Positions 40,778-50,003 of a stretch of 64,000 nucleotides of DNA are shown piece after piece. Source of the DNA: an uncultured Lachnospiraceae bacterium. Its GTDB lineage: Bacteria > Bacillota > Clostridia > Lachnospirales > Lachnospiraceae. Below the pieces are notes generated by a model. The model was given only the letters and a program-made list of their open reading frames with translations, was not told the origin of the DNA and searched no databases. Where the stretch lies: NCBI GenBank assembly GCA_910579805.1, contig CAJTWM010000002.1:62001-126000 (forward strand). The letters are read 5' to 3'. The translations under genes were made by a program, and so were the position numbers. Numbering within the stretch: position 1 is the stretch's first letter; each line of letters begins with the position of its first letter.

Positions 40778-42269
40778 CGCATTATACGGACGGCAGTCCG
40801 TTGAGAAAAAAGACAGCATATCCGTAGAGAGTCAGATCGAATATTGCCGGTATGAAACGCATGGCAGGCCGTATCTGGAATATACCGACAGGGGATTTTC
40901 GGGAAAAGACACGAACAGGCCGGGATTTGAGAAGATGATGCAGGATATTGGGCAGGGAAAAATTAAACGTGTTATTGTATACAAACTAGACCGTATCAGC
41001 CGTTCTATTTTAGATTTTGCCAATATGATGGAGATTTTTCAAAAATATCAGGTGGAATTTATTTCTACTACGGAAAAATTCGACACTTCCACTCCGATTG
41101 GAAGGGCGATGCTGAATATTTGTATCGTATTTGCACAATTAGAGCGTGAAACGATACAGAAACGTGTTGCAGATGCTTATTATGCAAGAAGTAAAAAGGG
41201 CTTTTATATGGGAGGCAGGGTTCCCTACGGGTATTGTCTGAAGGAAACGGTCATAGACCATGTGCGCACCGCCATGTACGAAGAGGTGAAAGAGGAAAGC
41301 AGCCAGATCGGGATTATGTATTCCATGTATGCGGATCCCTCCTGTTCGCTGGGGGATATTGTTCGTTTTTTGGACCAGCACCGGCTTCGGAACAGGAAAG
41401 GAGAAAGATGGACCAGCGCGCGGATCAGTGAAATACTGCGTAATCCGGTTTATGTAAAAGCAGATATCGACGTATATCATTTTTTTAAAGAACAGGGTAT
41501 TGGAATCGTAAATCAGGTCGATGAGTTCATTGGAAGTAACGGATGTTATTTATATAAGAGAAAGGCTGCGCCGGATGAGAAACAATCTGAACTTCAGAAT
41601 CAGGAAGCCGTACTCGCACCGCATAAAGGGCTGATTTCTTCCAAGGAGTGGCTTGCCTGCCGAAAAAAGTGTTTAAGTAACAGATGTTCTACAAAAACCT
41701 GTAAGGCAAAAAGTTCATGGCTGTGCGGAAAATTGAAGTGCGGAAATTGTGGGTATGGGCTGATCGTATGCCGGTCAAAAACAAGGTGGGGCAGGTACTT
41801 TGTATGCAGCAGATCGGGAACTTTGTGCAAAGGGACGGGATGTACGGTTTACGCGGATCTATTGGAGGAATATATGGCGCAGGCCATTTGCGCTAAGCTA
41901 TCGGAATTTCGGAAGTTATCTGCCGCAGAGACGGAGAAAGAAGAGACGAGGCGGGATAAAGAAAAGGAAATGTGTTTGGCTAAAATAGAGGAAGAGATCG
42001 ACGGCCTGCTCTTAAAGGTGGCGGATGCCAACGATACCTTGATAAAGTATATCAACGGCAGGATAGAGGGATTGGAGGCGGAAAAAACGAAACTGGAAGA
42101 AGAAATGGCTTTAGAAGAAGAGAAAAGGGGAAGAAACGGTTGGGAAATAGAAGCGCCTGAGAAATTGTGGGAACAGCTTTCTTTTGAGGATAGGCAGGCG
42201 GTAACGGACGTTTTGATTGAAAAGGTGAGGATCGCGGAGGGAAGGGCGGAGATCGTGTGGAGAATATGA
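40767..42269 (+). CDS. Large serine recombinase of element 1
   Basis: 500 residues. N-terminal resolvase domain (about 1-150) with the nucleophile Ser11 in YGRQSVEKKDSIS, YKLDRISRS, and FAQLERETIQKRV. The recombinase domain (about 160-270) has GGRVPYGYCL, and a zinc ribbon near 320-370 has KLKCGNCGYGL. A coiled coil (about 395-465) ends it. Such enzymes recombine short att sites without high-energy cofactors and excise skin/SPbeta-type elements. It starts at ATG 40767, overlapping the small upstream gene. It lies at the right end of element 1, antisense to cotJC. Confidence 0.93.
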   Translation: MSYDALYGRQSVEKKDSISVESQIEYCRYETHGRPYLEYTDRGFSGKDTNRPGFEKMMQDIGQGKIKRVIVYKLDRISRSILDFANMMEIFQKYQVEFISTTEKFDTSTPIGRAMLNICIVFAQLERETIQKRVADAYYARSKKGFYMGGRVPYGYCLKETVIDHVRTAMYEEVKEESSQIGIMYSMYADPSCSLGDIVRFLDQHRLRNRKGERWTSARISEILRNPVYVKADIDVYHFFKEQGIGIVNQVDEFIGSNGCYLYKRKAAPDEKQSELQNQEAVLAPHKGLISSKEWLACRKKCLSNRCSTKTCKAKSSWLCGKLKCGNCGYGLIVCRSKTRWGRYFVCSRSGTLCKGTGCTVYADLLEEYMAQAICAKLSEFRKLSAAETEKEETRRDKEKEMCLAKIEEEIDGLLLKVADANDTLIKYINGRIEGLEAEKTKLEEEMALEEEKRGRNGWEIEAPEKLWEQLSFEDRQAVTDVLIEKVRIAEGRAEIVWRI

Positions 42270-42324
42270 AGAGCGGCGGCGCTAAGGGAGCAGGCCCTGA
42301 TTTGCTGTAATCTATACGATTGCC

Positions 42325-42666
42325 TTCACCGAAACGCTGGAAGTGGACGATTTCCCTTGCACGGAGGAAACGGATCGGTTCGCATACGTCGGAGTCGTGT
42401 ACGAGACGGAGAATATTTTCGTAGGTGCTGCGGGCTTTTTGCTCTGCCGCCATATCTTCGAACAGATCCGTGATCGGATCGCCTTTAGACTGGAACTCAC
42501 AGGCATTAAAAGGGATTCCGCCGGCTGCCTGCGGCCAAAGGGCAAGCGTATGGTCCACATAGTATTTGTCAAATCCGCTGCATTCGATTTCTTCGGTGGA
42601 AAGATTTTTGGTAAGCTGGTAAATGATGGAGGATACCATTTCCATATGCGCCAGTTCTTCCGTACC
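42325..42666 (-). CDS. cotJC: cotJC segment 2: middle piece of the interrupted manganese catalase
   Basis: Exactly 114 codons, from GTEELAHMEM to HFQRFGE, the ferritin-like core of a CotJC-type manganese catalase. Metal ligands in the rebuilt protein: E65 and H68 (TEELAHME), E136 (MAAEQKAR), H169 (REIVHFQRF). The frame is open with no stop or frameshift. It is flanked by element 2 on its 5' side (GGTA core at 42663-42666) and element 1 on its 3' side (core 42324-42331). The reading frame continues into both elements, but that extra sequence is not CotJC-like. Confidence 0.9.
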
Positions 42667-42682
42667 TATATTGTGCCCGGAA

Positions 42683-42895
42683 ATGTTCCGGATCAAGCTC
42701 TATGGGGACAAGTCCAGTGCTTTCGGCTTATCTGTACATAGCTTTGGCAGCTATGAAAGAATCGGCAAGTGGGATGAGAAAAGATACGGGAAAGGCGGCA
42801 GAAAGCCTTATTTTATCGAGCCTGACGGCACTCTGAGACGGATAAATCTCTATGCGGTAGCGGATGCGGACGTCTATTATAACTATGAAGCGTGA
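42683..42895 (+). CDS. Short ORF or truncated gene at the left end of element 2
   Basis: About 71 residues: MFRIKLYGDKSSAFGLSVHS..., rich in Tyr/Gly, followed by a good terminator at 42905. I checked the circular form: the frame extends only about 20 codons into the other end, so it is not a gene completed by circularisation. It looks like a real protein end, so probably a relic or a short gene. Not recognised. Confidence 0.4.
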   Translation: MFRIKLYGDKSSAFGLSVHSFGSYERIGKWDEKRYGKGGRKPYFIEPDGTLRRINLYAVADADVYYNYEA

Positions 42896-42904
42896 GAAAA
42901 TGAG

Positions 42905-42940
42905 CTTGTCTGAATGAGTCGGACAAGTTCATCTTTTTAT
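42905..42940 (+). terminator. Terminator after the short element-2 ORF
   Basis: CTTGTCTGA (42905-42913), loop ATGAG, TCGGACAAG (42919-42927), one wobble, followed by TTCATCTTTTTA. The spacer up to 43074 shows a TATAAT at 43013 but no fitting -35. Confidence 0.7.
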
Positions 42941-43074
42941 AGGAAACCGCACCATTGTCAACATCTCTCTTTTTTGTGCAAAGATAGAGAGGAAAAATTT
43001 AAGAATAAGCGTTATAATAATAAAGATGAATATATGTCCACAAAGCGTAATAGGCGCGGATAAGGAGGGACCTC

Positions 43075-43926
43075 ATGGAATGGGTTGAACGATTAAACCA
43101 AAGCATGAATTATATCGAGGAACATTTGACAGGAGAAATGGACTATGAACAGCTTGGGCGGATTGCCTGTTGCTCCACCTACCACTATCAGAGGATGTTT
43201 ACTTATATGGCGGGCATCACTCTGGCAGAGTATATCCGAAGAAGAAAAATGTCTTTAGCTGCGGTAGACTTGCAGGGCGGGAATGAACGGGTCATTGATA
43301 TTGCGGAGAAGTACGGCTACCGTTCCCCGACTGCATTTAACAGGGCGTTCCAGTCTTTTCATGGGATAGCCCCGTCATCCGTTAATAGCGAAGGCGTATC
43401 CGTGAAATCTTTTTCCCCCATTGTATTTAGAATTGCTGTGAAAGGAGCGACAGAAATGAATTATAGAATCGAAACAAAAGAAGCATTCCGTATCATAGGC
43501 GTATCTGCGCCGCTTGATAAGGAAATTGAGAATAACTTTATGGTTGTGCCTAAGATGTGGCAGAAGGCATCTGTAAATGGAACAATACAGAGATTGGCGG
43601 GAATGGCAGATACGCCGCCAATGGGGCTTTTAGGCGTGAGTGTCTGCAATGATGAAGAACAATGGAAATATTTTATTGCCGTTTCCAGTAAAAAGACAAG
43701 CGACGAGTTCGAAGAATATACCGTGCCGGCATCTGTCTGGGCGATTTTTTCCGGAACAGGTACAAACCAGTCGATACAGGAATTGGAGCAACGTATCATA
43801 ACGGAGTGGCTTCCCACCTCTGGATATGAATATGCCGACGCCCCCGATATTGAGGTTTACTTAAATCCGGATCCACAGAACGCACAATATGAGGTATGGA
43901 TACCCGTAGCAAAGAAAAAGGGATAA
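43075..43926 (+). CDS. AraC-family regulator with GyrI-like effector-binding domain
   Basis: 283 residues. The N-terminal double HTH of AraC type (about 8-105) has YEQLGRIACCSTYHYQRMF and IAEKYGYRSPTAFNRAFQSFHG. The C-terminal GyrI-like domain (about 125-283) has FRIIGVSAPL and YEVWIPVAKKKG. This architecture (Rob/SoxS-like DNA binding plus a BmrR/GyrI small-molecule pocket) is typical of drug-responsive activators. It starts 5 bases after AAGGAGGGA. Cargo of element 2; the ABC exporter at its other end is a possible target. Confidence 0.92.
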   Translation: MEWVERLNQSMNYIEEHLTGEMDYEQLGRIACCSTYHYQRMFTYMAGITLAEYIRRRKMSLAAVDLQGGNERVIDIAEKYGYRSPTAFNRAFQSFHGIAPSSVNSEGVSVKSFSPIVFRIAVKGATEMNYRIETKEAFRIIGVSAPLDKEIENNFMVVPKMWQKASVNGTIQRLAGMADTPPMGLLGVSVCNDEEQWKYFIAVSSKKTSDEFEEYTVPASVWAIFSGTGTNQSIQELEQRIITEWLPTSGYEYADAPDIEVYLNPDPQNAQYEVWIPVAKKKG

Positions 43927-43937
43927 CGGAAGGACTT

Positions 43938-44432
43938 ATGGACGAGAAATTTAACATGTTTATGGAAACGGTTGACGAGCGTTTCCGTAGCTTTGTAAAA
44001 CAAATCAGCGAGTATCTGACAGCCAATGGATGTAAGTGCGATATAAAACAGCAAAAAAGCGGCTATGTTATGTCCTATGTGTTAAACGCCAGCCAGAGGA
44101 CTTTGGCAACATTCATATCCCGAAAAACGGGGATGAAGCTTCGTATTTATCCCGGACATATACAGGAATACCAGAGTTTTCTTGATACACTGCCCGAAAA
44201 GGTAAAAAAGGAAATCAAGAAAGCGTCCGTCTGCAAACGGCTTATCAATCCCGATGACTGTAACCCGAAATGTGTAATGGGATATACCTTTACATTGGAT
44301 GGCGGGCAATATCAGAAATGCCGCTATATGGCGTTTCAGCCTACATTGAGTGAGGAAAACAATCCGTATATAAAGCAGTTTTTAGAGAAAGAATTCGCAG
44401 AGATGGCATCCGGCGATAGAAGCCTATATTGA
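43938..44432 (+). CDS. Conserved hypothetical protein downstream of the AraC regulator
   Basis: About 164 residues from ATG 43938 (Shine-Dalgarno GGAAGGA, 3 bases spacing), 11 bases after the regulator stop. Cytoplasmic, mixed alpha/beta. It contains SGYVMSYVLNASQRTLATFI, RIYPGHIQEY, a Cys cluster (ASVCKRLINPDDCNPKC) and CRYMAFQPTLSEENNPYIKQF. It often looks to be the partner of a regulator in Clostridia, but I do not recognise a named family. Confidence 0.75.
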   Translation: MDEKFNMFMETVDERFRSFVKQISEYLTANGCKCDIKQQKSGYVMSYVLNASQRTLATFISRKTGMKLRIYPGHIQEYQSFLDTLPEKVKKEIKKASVCKRLINPDDCNPKCVMGYTFTLDGGQYQKCRYMAFQPTLSEENNPYIKQFLEKEFAEMASGDRSLY

Positions 44433-44583
44433 TGTGTATTTGAATCTGTGCCCCTCAAATGGGAGCTGCGTGGTTGCATTCAAGTCATTAGTTTGATAAA
44501 ATATTACCTAAAGATCAGTTTGTAGAAAAGAAGAAATGGAAGAAAGTCTTTATAAACTACAAGCAAAATCGCAGGGGGTAAGT

Positions 44584-47500
44584 ATGAAAACGATAAAAAG
44601 ATGGTTTACACTTATGCTTATTGTATCAGTGGCACTTAGCGAGTGCGGCGGTACTACGGTATTTGCGGCAGAAAATGCCGCCGCGGTGGAAATGCCGGAT
44701 TCAGAGTATGAAGAAAGTTCGCAGGAGAGCGAAAGCGCTATTTTGGATGAAACGTCATTGGAACAGGAATTGGCGGCAGAAGAAGCGGAGAACAGGGAAA
44801 TTTCCAATATCCGGCAGGATCCGGAGGAAGATAAGATTGTTTTTCCGGAAGATGATGAAAATGAAGATGCTGAGAGAAATGAGATTGGCGAAGAAACGGA
44901 TGCTGCGCAGAATGATGTTATAGTTTCAGGAACAGAAACGGAATTATCTGCTTTACATATTGGACAGGTAAAAGAAGGGGAAGAATTTCCCAACCCGGAA
45001 GATCAGGGATTTATATACGATTTACCGGTTTCTTTTACCGGTTCGGATTCTGTGATATTATTTGTCCATTATGGTACGGATGCGGTAGATACAGGCGATA
45101 CAGATAATACAGACACAGCGTCTGGCAAAGAAGAGAGCGGGAAGAAGGAAGAGAGTGGAAAGGGGACGCTTATTTGGAGCATTCTTCGCGGAAAGCATGG
45201 GCTGGAAGAGGGCAGCGTCAGCCTTGTCAAAGAAAACGATGACTGGATAGGTTTTGAAGCTGTGTCCGATTCTCCTTATTTTACAATGATGGAGAAAGAA
45301 GAGGAAGAGGGCGCTTATGATAAAACGGTAGAACTTGTGCCTAAAGATACCGTAGAAGATGACGGTTACGATTACTACATCCGGGCAGCTTATTATTTAG
45401 GAACAGAGGAAGGAAATAACGGAGAATTTTATGCCGCGGCGACGATACCTTTTCTGCCGGAAACAAATGCGGATACGGAGGGGACTCAGGAGGATGCATG
45501 GAAGGAAGAAAAGGATACGGATCTGACACAGGAGGATGCGGCAGGCACAGAAGAAGCTGACACAGATAAGGCGCAGGAGGAAGACCTGACGGAAGAAGAA
45601 AGCGATAACGACGGCACATTGGAAGAGGCGGATACAGGGGACGCTGATAAGGAAGAAGTTTCATCCTATGCAATGGAGGAAGAAGTTCCGGTTCTTGCCG
45701 AAAATGATGATGCGCAGCAATATTCCAAGGAAAACATGGGTGTATTAACATTAAGCGCAGAAAAAGTGACATTACATTCCGGCGATCATTTGTCTGTCAG
45801 CGCAACGATGGAACCCAAAGATATTTTTGGGGATCTTTCGGAATCCATCTCATGGACAAGCAGTAATGAAGATATAGCCGGGGTATATGGAAACGGTACT
45901 AACGCTTCGGTTTATGCATACGAGGAAGGCACCGTGGAAATTACTGCGGCGTATAGCGGGGTTGAGGCACATTGCCGGGTAGAGGTTGTGGCGAAAGATG
46001 ATCAGGAGGTTTATGACCTTTCTAATGATATCTGGATAGCCGGTTTTCAAAAAGAGAGTGAGGATTTTGTTTACACGGGAAATAAAATTACCCAGAATAT
46101 CAAAGTCTACCATAAGGAAACGCTTTTAAAAGAAAAGACGGATTATACGCTGAGTTATAAAAATAACGTCAATGCAGCCGCTTATAATGTACTGAAAGCG
46201 CCCAGCGTCACAATTACCATGAAAGGGCAGTACAGCGGCAGCGTGACATTGTATTATACGATCAGGCCCGCAAACATAAATGATATTGATATCTATAATC
46301 AGAATCAGAACAGTTCCGGTGAAAATGGGACAGAAGGCAGCACAGGGACAGATAACAATGATAATGGGTCAGTCTATGAACAGGCGGTCACATACGGGGC
46401 AAAGCTGAAGATTCCCGCCCCGGAGCTGATGTTTGGCAAGAAAAAACTGACGGTCAACAAGGACTTTGTCTGTGATTATACCGGGCTGCCGCAGCCTTAT
46501 GACAAGGGTGAGTCCTATGAGGCGGAAAAAGTATATGATTATACTGTGAGCGGAATTGGAAACTTTACAGGTTCTTTCAAAATGCATCTTGTAGTTGTGA
46601 AAGATAAAAACCATAATTTTAATTCCGCATCGGTGACGCTTGGTCAAAAACAGTATGAATATCATGGAACAGCGTTATCCGACTCGGAGGTGACCATTAG
46701 CAGACTCACATTGGGCAAAGACACTTTGGATAACAGCCTTTATGGGCATACAGTCTATGCGCCGGAGATGGAAGGCGCCTATGTGATGGTGTATCCTACT
46801 GCAGCAGGTAAGGCGGCAGGGTATTACGGCTGTAAAAAGGTGAATTTGAAGCTGACGGGCGATCGGAATATCACAGAAGCTGTTACTGAAAATACGAACT
46901 GGAAAGAGAGCATAACCTTTTCTCAGAAGAAGGTGAATGAGGAAGGCGGAATTTTTCAGGAAAAAACGGGTATTTTGACGTTTGGCGCAGAGAAGGAAAT
47001 TCTAGTAGAGGGAAAAGATTATACCGTAAAATACAGCAATGCCAAGAAAGCCGGAAAGGTGACAGTTACTTTTACCGGAAAGGGCAGATATAAAGGGACG
47101 CTTAAGAAATCATATGAGATCACGCCTGATATGGATACGGATCATTTTACAATCGGATGGAAGAATGTAAAGCGTAAGGGCAGCGACCTTGAGATCGCCT
47201 ATCAAAAAGGCGGAGCGGCGCCGGATTTTATCTTAAAAGATCAAAACAACAACATTTTGAAAAATAAGACCGATTATACGGTAAAAGTAACCAATAATAA
47301 AACGCCGGGAACGGCTCTGAGCTGTGAGATCAAAGGCAAAGGAAATTATAAGGGATATCAAACTTCCGTGCAGATCATGGTGACGAACGGCGATATCAGC
47401 AAAGGAACGATTTTGCTTTCAGATAAGCCCTGCAGTACAAAGCAGAACGCATGGAAATCGGCAGTTACGATCAAAGATGTAAACGGGAAGAAACTGACTG

Positions 47501-49359
47501 CGGGAATAGATTATGATAAAGAGTTTGAATATAAATATGATACTATGGAAAACGCACAGTATCCGGCAGAGGGAACGACGGTTACGGTTACCGTGCATGG
47601 GGCAGGGTATTACGAAGGCACCGACATTACCGGAACTTATCGGATCTTCAAACATAACATCAGCAAACTGAAGTTTACCATTGATGCGCAGGAATATACG
47701 GGAAAAGAAGTCACGTTAACACCGGGGAATGATATTCATGCATACGCGAACGGTACCGATCAAAAGAAGCAGGAAAACGAATTGAAAACGCCGCTGTGTT
47801 ATGAAGTCATAGGCTATAGTAACAATCGCAGGGCGGGTACCGCCAAAGTAACTTTGCGGGGACTTGGTGATTATGGCGGAACAAAGACCTATTCCTTTCA
47901 GATCAAAAAGAAAGCGTACCTTAAAAACAGCGTAACAGGAATCTCCTTTGATAAAACAAACCTTTCCTTCTCGCTGCAGGATCAGGAAGAAGAAAAGAGA
48001 ACGCTCACCGCTACAATAAAGGTACAGTCACTGAATCAGGAAATATCGAATCCTAATGTGGTGTGGACTTCTTCCAACAGCCAGATCGCTACTGTGGAGG
48101 CTAAGACTGTAAATGCGACTACGGTTGCCGGTGTTATCACCGGTAAAAAAGAGGGCAGTGTAACAATCACCGCAACGACGCAGGACGGGAACAAAAAAGC
48201 ACAGTGTAAAGTGACAATCGTAGATGCGCCCGTACTCAAAGAGGCAGGACAGACAATTAAAAAAGCGGTCGGAGAAACTTATCAGTTAAATCTGGATCTG
48301 TCGCAAACAGACGCGGGCATTTCCAGTGATATTGTGTGGAAAAGCAACAATCCGACAGTGGTATCCGTAAGCTCTGCCGGTTTGCTTAAAATGGAAAAAG
48401 CAGGCGCCGCAGTTATCAGCGTATACAGAAAAAGCAAACCCAGTTATGTTCAGCAGTGTTACGCAGTTTCAATCGGGGATGAGCAGATTCCGGAAGGACC
48501 GGAAGTTTTAACCTATGTTCAGGAACCCGGCACTACCGACGATACGCCGTATATCAACAAGATTCTGAAAGACTGGAGGAACGATTCCAATCCGGACCAA
48601 TATGAGTATCTGTATTTACCTGCCGGTGTTTATCATATTGATCCGGTTGGAGGCGGTCTGGATCAGTTCGGCTCCTATAAATGCGGCGGTATCGAGTTGA
48701 CGGATAACCAAAAGTTAGTCATGTCACCTAGCGCGCTGCTTATAGCGATTGGAAATAATAGTGCAAATTATCAGGTAATATGTGCATTCGGACACAAAAA
48801 TATTACTATTTCCGGTGGGCAGATTATCGGAGAACGCAGCGAACACACTGGCAGCAGCGGAGAGTGGGGTCATGGTATCAACATATCAGGCAGCACAAAT
48901 GTTACTATCAAAGATGTGGAAATCTCACAGTGCTGGGGAGATGGCATTTATCTCGGTTTCTACGATGGACCCAATATCTGCAGCGACGGTGTCACGATTG
49001 AAAATTGTAATCTCCATCACAACCGGCGTAATAATCTTTCCATCACAGACGTATCTAATGTCACGGTTAGAAATTGCCGTTTTGATAATGCAAAGGGCAC
49101 CGACCCGCAATTCGGCATTGATATTGAGCCAAATAACGGCAGGCCGTGCAAAAATATTAAGATATATGATTCCACATTTACGGGAAATGCCAAAGCAAGT
49201 ATGGGAATTATGACTACGGCAAGCGATATAACAATTGAAAATTGTACAATGAGCGGACATTTTTATAATTGGGCCGGAAAAAATGTAGTGATTAAAAATA
49301 CAACAATCAAAGGGGATATCGTTGACCACATACCCGGAAACTTAACTATAATAGAGTAA
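44584..49359 (+). CDS. Large secreted Ig-like/beta-helix surface protein, cargo of element 2
   Basis: 1591 residues. Signal peptide 1-30 (MKTIKRWFTLMLIVSVALSE...VFAAEN). Next is a very acidic, Thr/Asp/Glu-rich stretch (about 35-380). An Ig-like Big_2 domain sits at about 386-470 (SWTSSNEDIAGVYG). A series of ~80-residue repeats follows (480-1100), each with a DYTLSYKNN-like start and a GKGNYKGY-like end. Two more Big_2 domains (about 1115-1300) come next. The last ~285 residues form a right-handed beta-helix (NITISGGQIIGERSEH, NVTIKDVEISQCWGDGIYLG), as in pectate-lyase-like folds. No LPXTG anchor. Probably binds or cleaves polysaccharide; the role is inferred. Confidence 0.85.
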   Translation: MKTIKRWFTLMLIVSVALSECGGTTVFAAENAAAVEMPDSEYEESSQESESAILDETSLEQELAAEEAENREISNIRQDPEEDKIVFPEDDENEDAERNEIGEETDAAQNDVIVSGTETELSALHIGQVKEGEEFPNPEDQGFIYDLPVSFTGSDSVILFVHYGTDAVDTGDTDNTDTASGKEESGKKEESGKGTLIWSILRGKHGLEEGSVSLVKENDDWIGFEAVSDSPYFTMMEKEEEEGAYDKTVELVPKDTVEDDGYDYYIRAAYYLGTEEGNNGEFYAAATIPFLPETNADTEGTQEDAWKEEKDTDLTQEDAAGTEEADTDKAQEEDLTEEESDNDGTLEEADTGDADKEEVSSYAMEEEVPVLAENDDAQQYSKENMGVLTLSAEKVTLHSGDHLSVSATMEPKDIFGDLSESISWTSSNEDIAGVYGNGTNASVYAYEEGTVEITAAYSGVEAHCRVEVVAKDDQEVYDLSNDIWIAGFQKESEDFVYTGNKITQNIKVYHKETLLKEKTDYTLSYKNNVNAAAYNVLKAPSVTITMKGQYSGSVTLYYTIRPANINDIDIYNQNQNSSGENGTEGSTGTDNNDNGSVYEQAVTYGAKLKIPAPELMFGKKKLTVNKDFVCDYTGLPQPYDKGESYEAEKVYDYTVSGIGNFTGSFKMHLVVVKDKNHNFNSASVTLGQKQYEYHGTALSDSEVTISRLTLGKDTLDNSLYGHTVYAPEMEGAYVMVYPTAAGKAAGYYGCKKVNLKLTGDRNITEAVTENTNWKESITFSQKKVNEEGGIFQEKTGILTFGAEKEILVEGKDYTVKYSNAKKAGKVTVTFTGKGRYKGTLKKSYEITPDMDTDHFTIGWKNVKRKGSDLEIAYQKGGAAPDFILKDQNNNILKNKTDYTVKVTNNKTPGTALSCEIKGKGNYKGYQTSVQIMVTNGDISKGTILLSDKPCSTKQNAWKSAVTIKDVNGKKLTAGIDYDKEFEYKYDTMENAQYPAEGTTVTVTVHGAGYYEGTDITGTYRIFKHNISKLKFTIDAQEYTGKEVTLTPGNDIHAYANGTDQKKQENELKTPLCYEVIGYSNNRRAGTAKVTLRGLGDYGGTKTYSFQIKKKAYLKNSVTGISFDKTNLSFSLQDQEEEKRTLTATIKVQSLNQEISNPNVVWTSSNSQIATVEAKTVNATTVAGVITGKKEGSVTITATTQDGNKKAQCKVTIVDAPVLKEAGQTIKKAVGETYQLNLDLSQTDAGISSDIVWKSNNPTVVSVSSAGLLKMEKAGAAVISVYRKSKPSYVQQCYAVSIGDEQIPEGPEVLTYVQEPGTTDDTPYINKILKDWRNDSNPDQYEYLYLPAGVYHIDPVGGGLDQFGSYKCGGIELTDNQKLVMSPSALLIAIGNNSANYQVICAFGHKNITISGGQIIGERSEHTGSSGEWGHGINISGSTNVTIKDVEISQCWGDGIYLGFYDGPNICSDGVTIENCNLHHNRRNNLSITDVSNVTVRNCRFDNAKGTDPQFGIDIEPNNGRPCKNIKIYDSTFTGNAKASMGIMTTASDITIENCTMSGHFYNWAGKNVVIKNTTIKGDIVDHIPGNLTIIE

Positions 49360-49519
49360 ATAGCAGACATTTTTAGGGCGTCAGACCCAAAATCATCTTT
49401 ATAAGAGAAGCGCCTGATACGCACGGGGTTCAGGCCGATAAAAGCCGTGATGCCTGCCTGCGTGCAGTATGACAGGCAGCGCTGCCTGTTGCTTGAACAA
49501 ATCGGAACGCCCGGCAAAC

Positions 49520-49559
49520 AACGCCTGTCAAGAGTACGTCAGTACTTTTGGCAGGCGTT
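49520..49559. other. 18-bp hairpin in the 330-bp spacer after the secreted protein
   Basis: The 18-nt arms 49520-49537 and 49542-49559 pair fully with two wobbles around loop GTCA. It may terminate the upstream gene, although the T-run is short. The rest of 49360-49689 holds no convincing gene. Confidence 0.6.
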
Positions 49560-49689
49560 TCATAATGCCGGCGGATAGGGCTTTAGCTATTTGCACCGGT
49601 ATTTCAAAAAAGGACTAACCCCTCTGTTATATCGTACAAACCCTTATGAATATTTTATAGAAAGCAATATAACGAGGTGGTGTTGATGA

Positions 49690-49890
49690 TTGAAATGTCG
49701 TGAGTTTATTTATGTCGGAGAGCCTGTTCCGCAAATTACCGAACAGGCATACGAAGCGTTTTATCTGCATCTTCAAAAGTCAATACTTGCTTCTTTGGAA
49801 AAACGGGAGCTTTTGACCCATTCGCAATATAGCCGCTGTATCGAGGAAATAGAAAAACAATACCGTCAGAAAAACCGCAGCAAAGCCTAA
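49690..49890 (+). CDS. Small protein upstream of recombinase 2
   Basis: 66 residues from a TTG start: MKCREFIYVGEPVPQITEQA... ending KQYRQKNRSKA. Helical, basic C-terminus. A Shine-Dalgarno-like GAGGTGG lies about 10 bases upstream. It precedes the element-2 recombinase by 113 bases, mirroring the small gene before recombinase 1. A role as accessory or directionality protein is possible but unproven. Confidence 0.65.
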   Translation: MKCREFIYVGEPVPQITEQAYEAFYLHLQKSILASLEKRELLTHSQYSRCIEEIEKQYRQKNRSKA

Positions 49891-50003
49891 CCGCCCGGCT
49901 CTTTATATATAGAAATGTGCAATTTCATTATTTGCATATTCGACATACAAGCAATTGTTATACTTAAACTATGGCAAGTCATTGTCGGGAAAGGAGAGGT
50001 TTT

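Larger units (their letters stand above)
39036..42323. mobile_element. Intervening element 1 (3.3 kb) inside cotJC, skin-like
   Basis: Bounded by direct repeats of CGGTGAAG (plus strand CTTCACCG) at 39036-39043 and 42324-42331. The flanks are also similar (GTTYCGGTGAAG). Contents: soluble chemoreceptor (minus strand), a 56-residue basic protein and a large serine recombinase whose stop is 55 bases from the right boundary. Excision restores the cotJC frame. There are no conjugation or phage structural genes. Confidence 0.85.

Noticed and set aside
42052..42324. Minus-strand frame continuing the cotJC middle segment for about 90 residues past the GGTGAA core
   Set aside because: It runs antisense into the serine recombinase gene, is Pro/Ser/Phe-rich and unlike CotJC. 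It is just an open shadow beyond the element boundary.
48782..49213. Plus-strand ORF of 143 codons inside the secreted protein gene
   Set aside because: It is a different frame of the beta-helix region, whose main frame is clearly coding.
49263..49517. Minus-strand ORF overlapping the end of the secreted protein gene, with AGITAFIGLNP that vaguely recalls a transposase end
   Set aside because: About half lies antisense to the beta-helix coding region, no Shine-Dalgarno, and no IS ends were found. At most a small relic.
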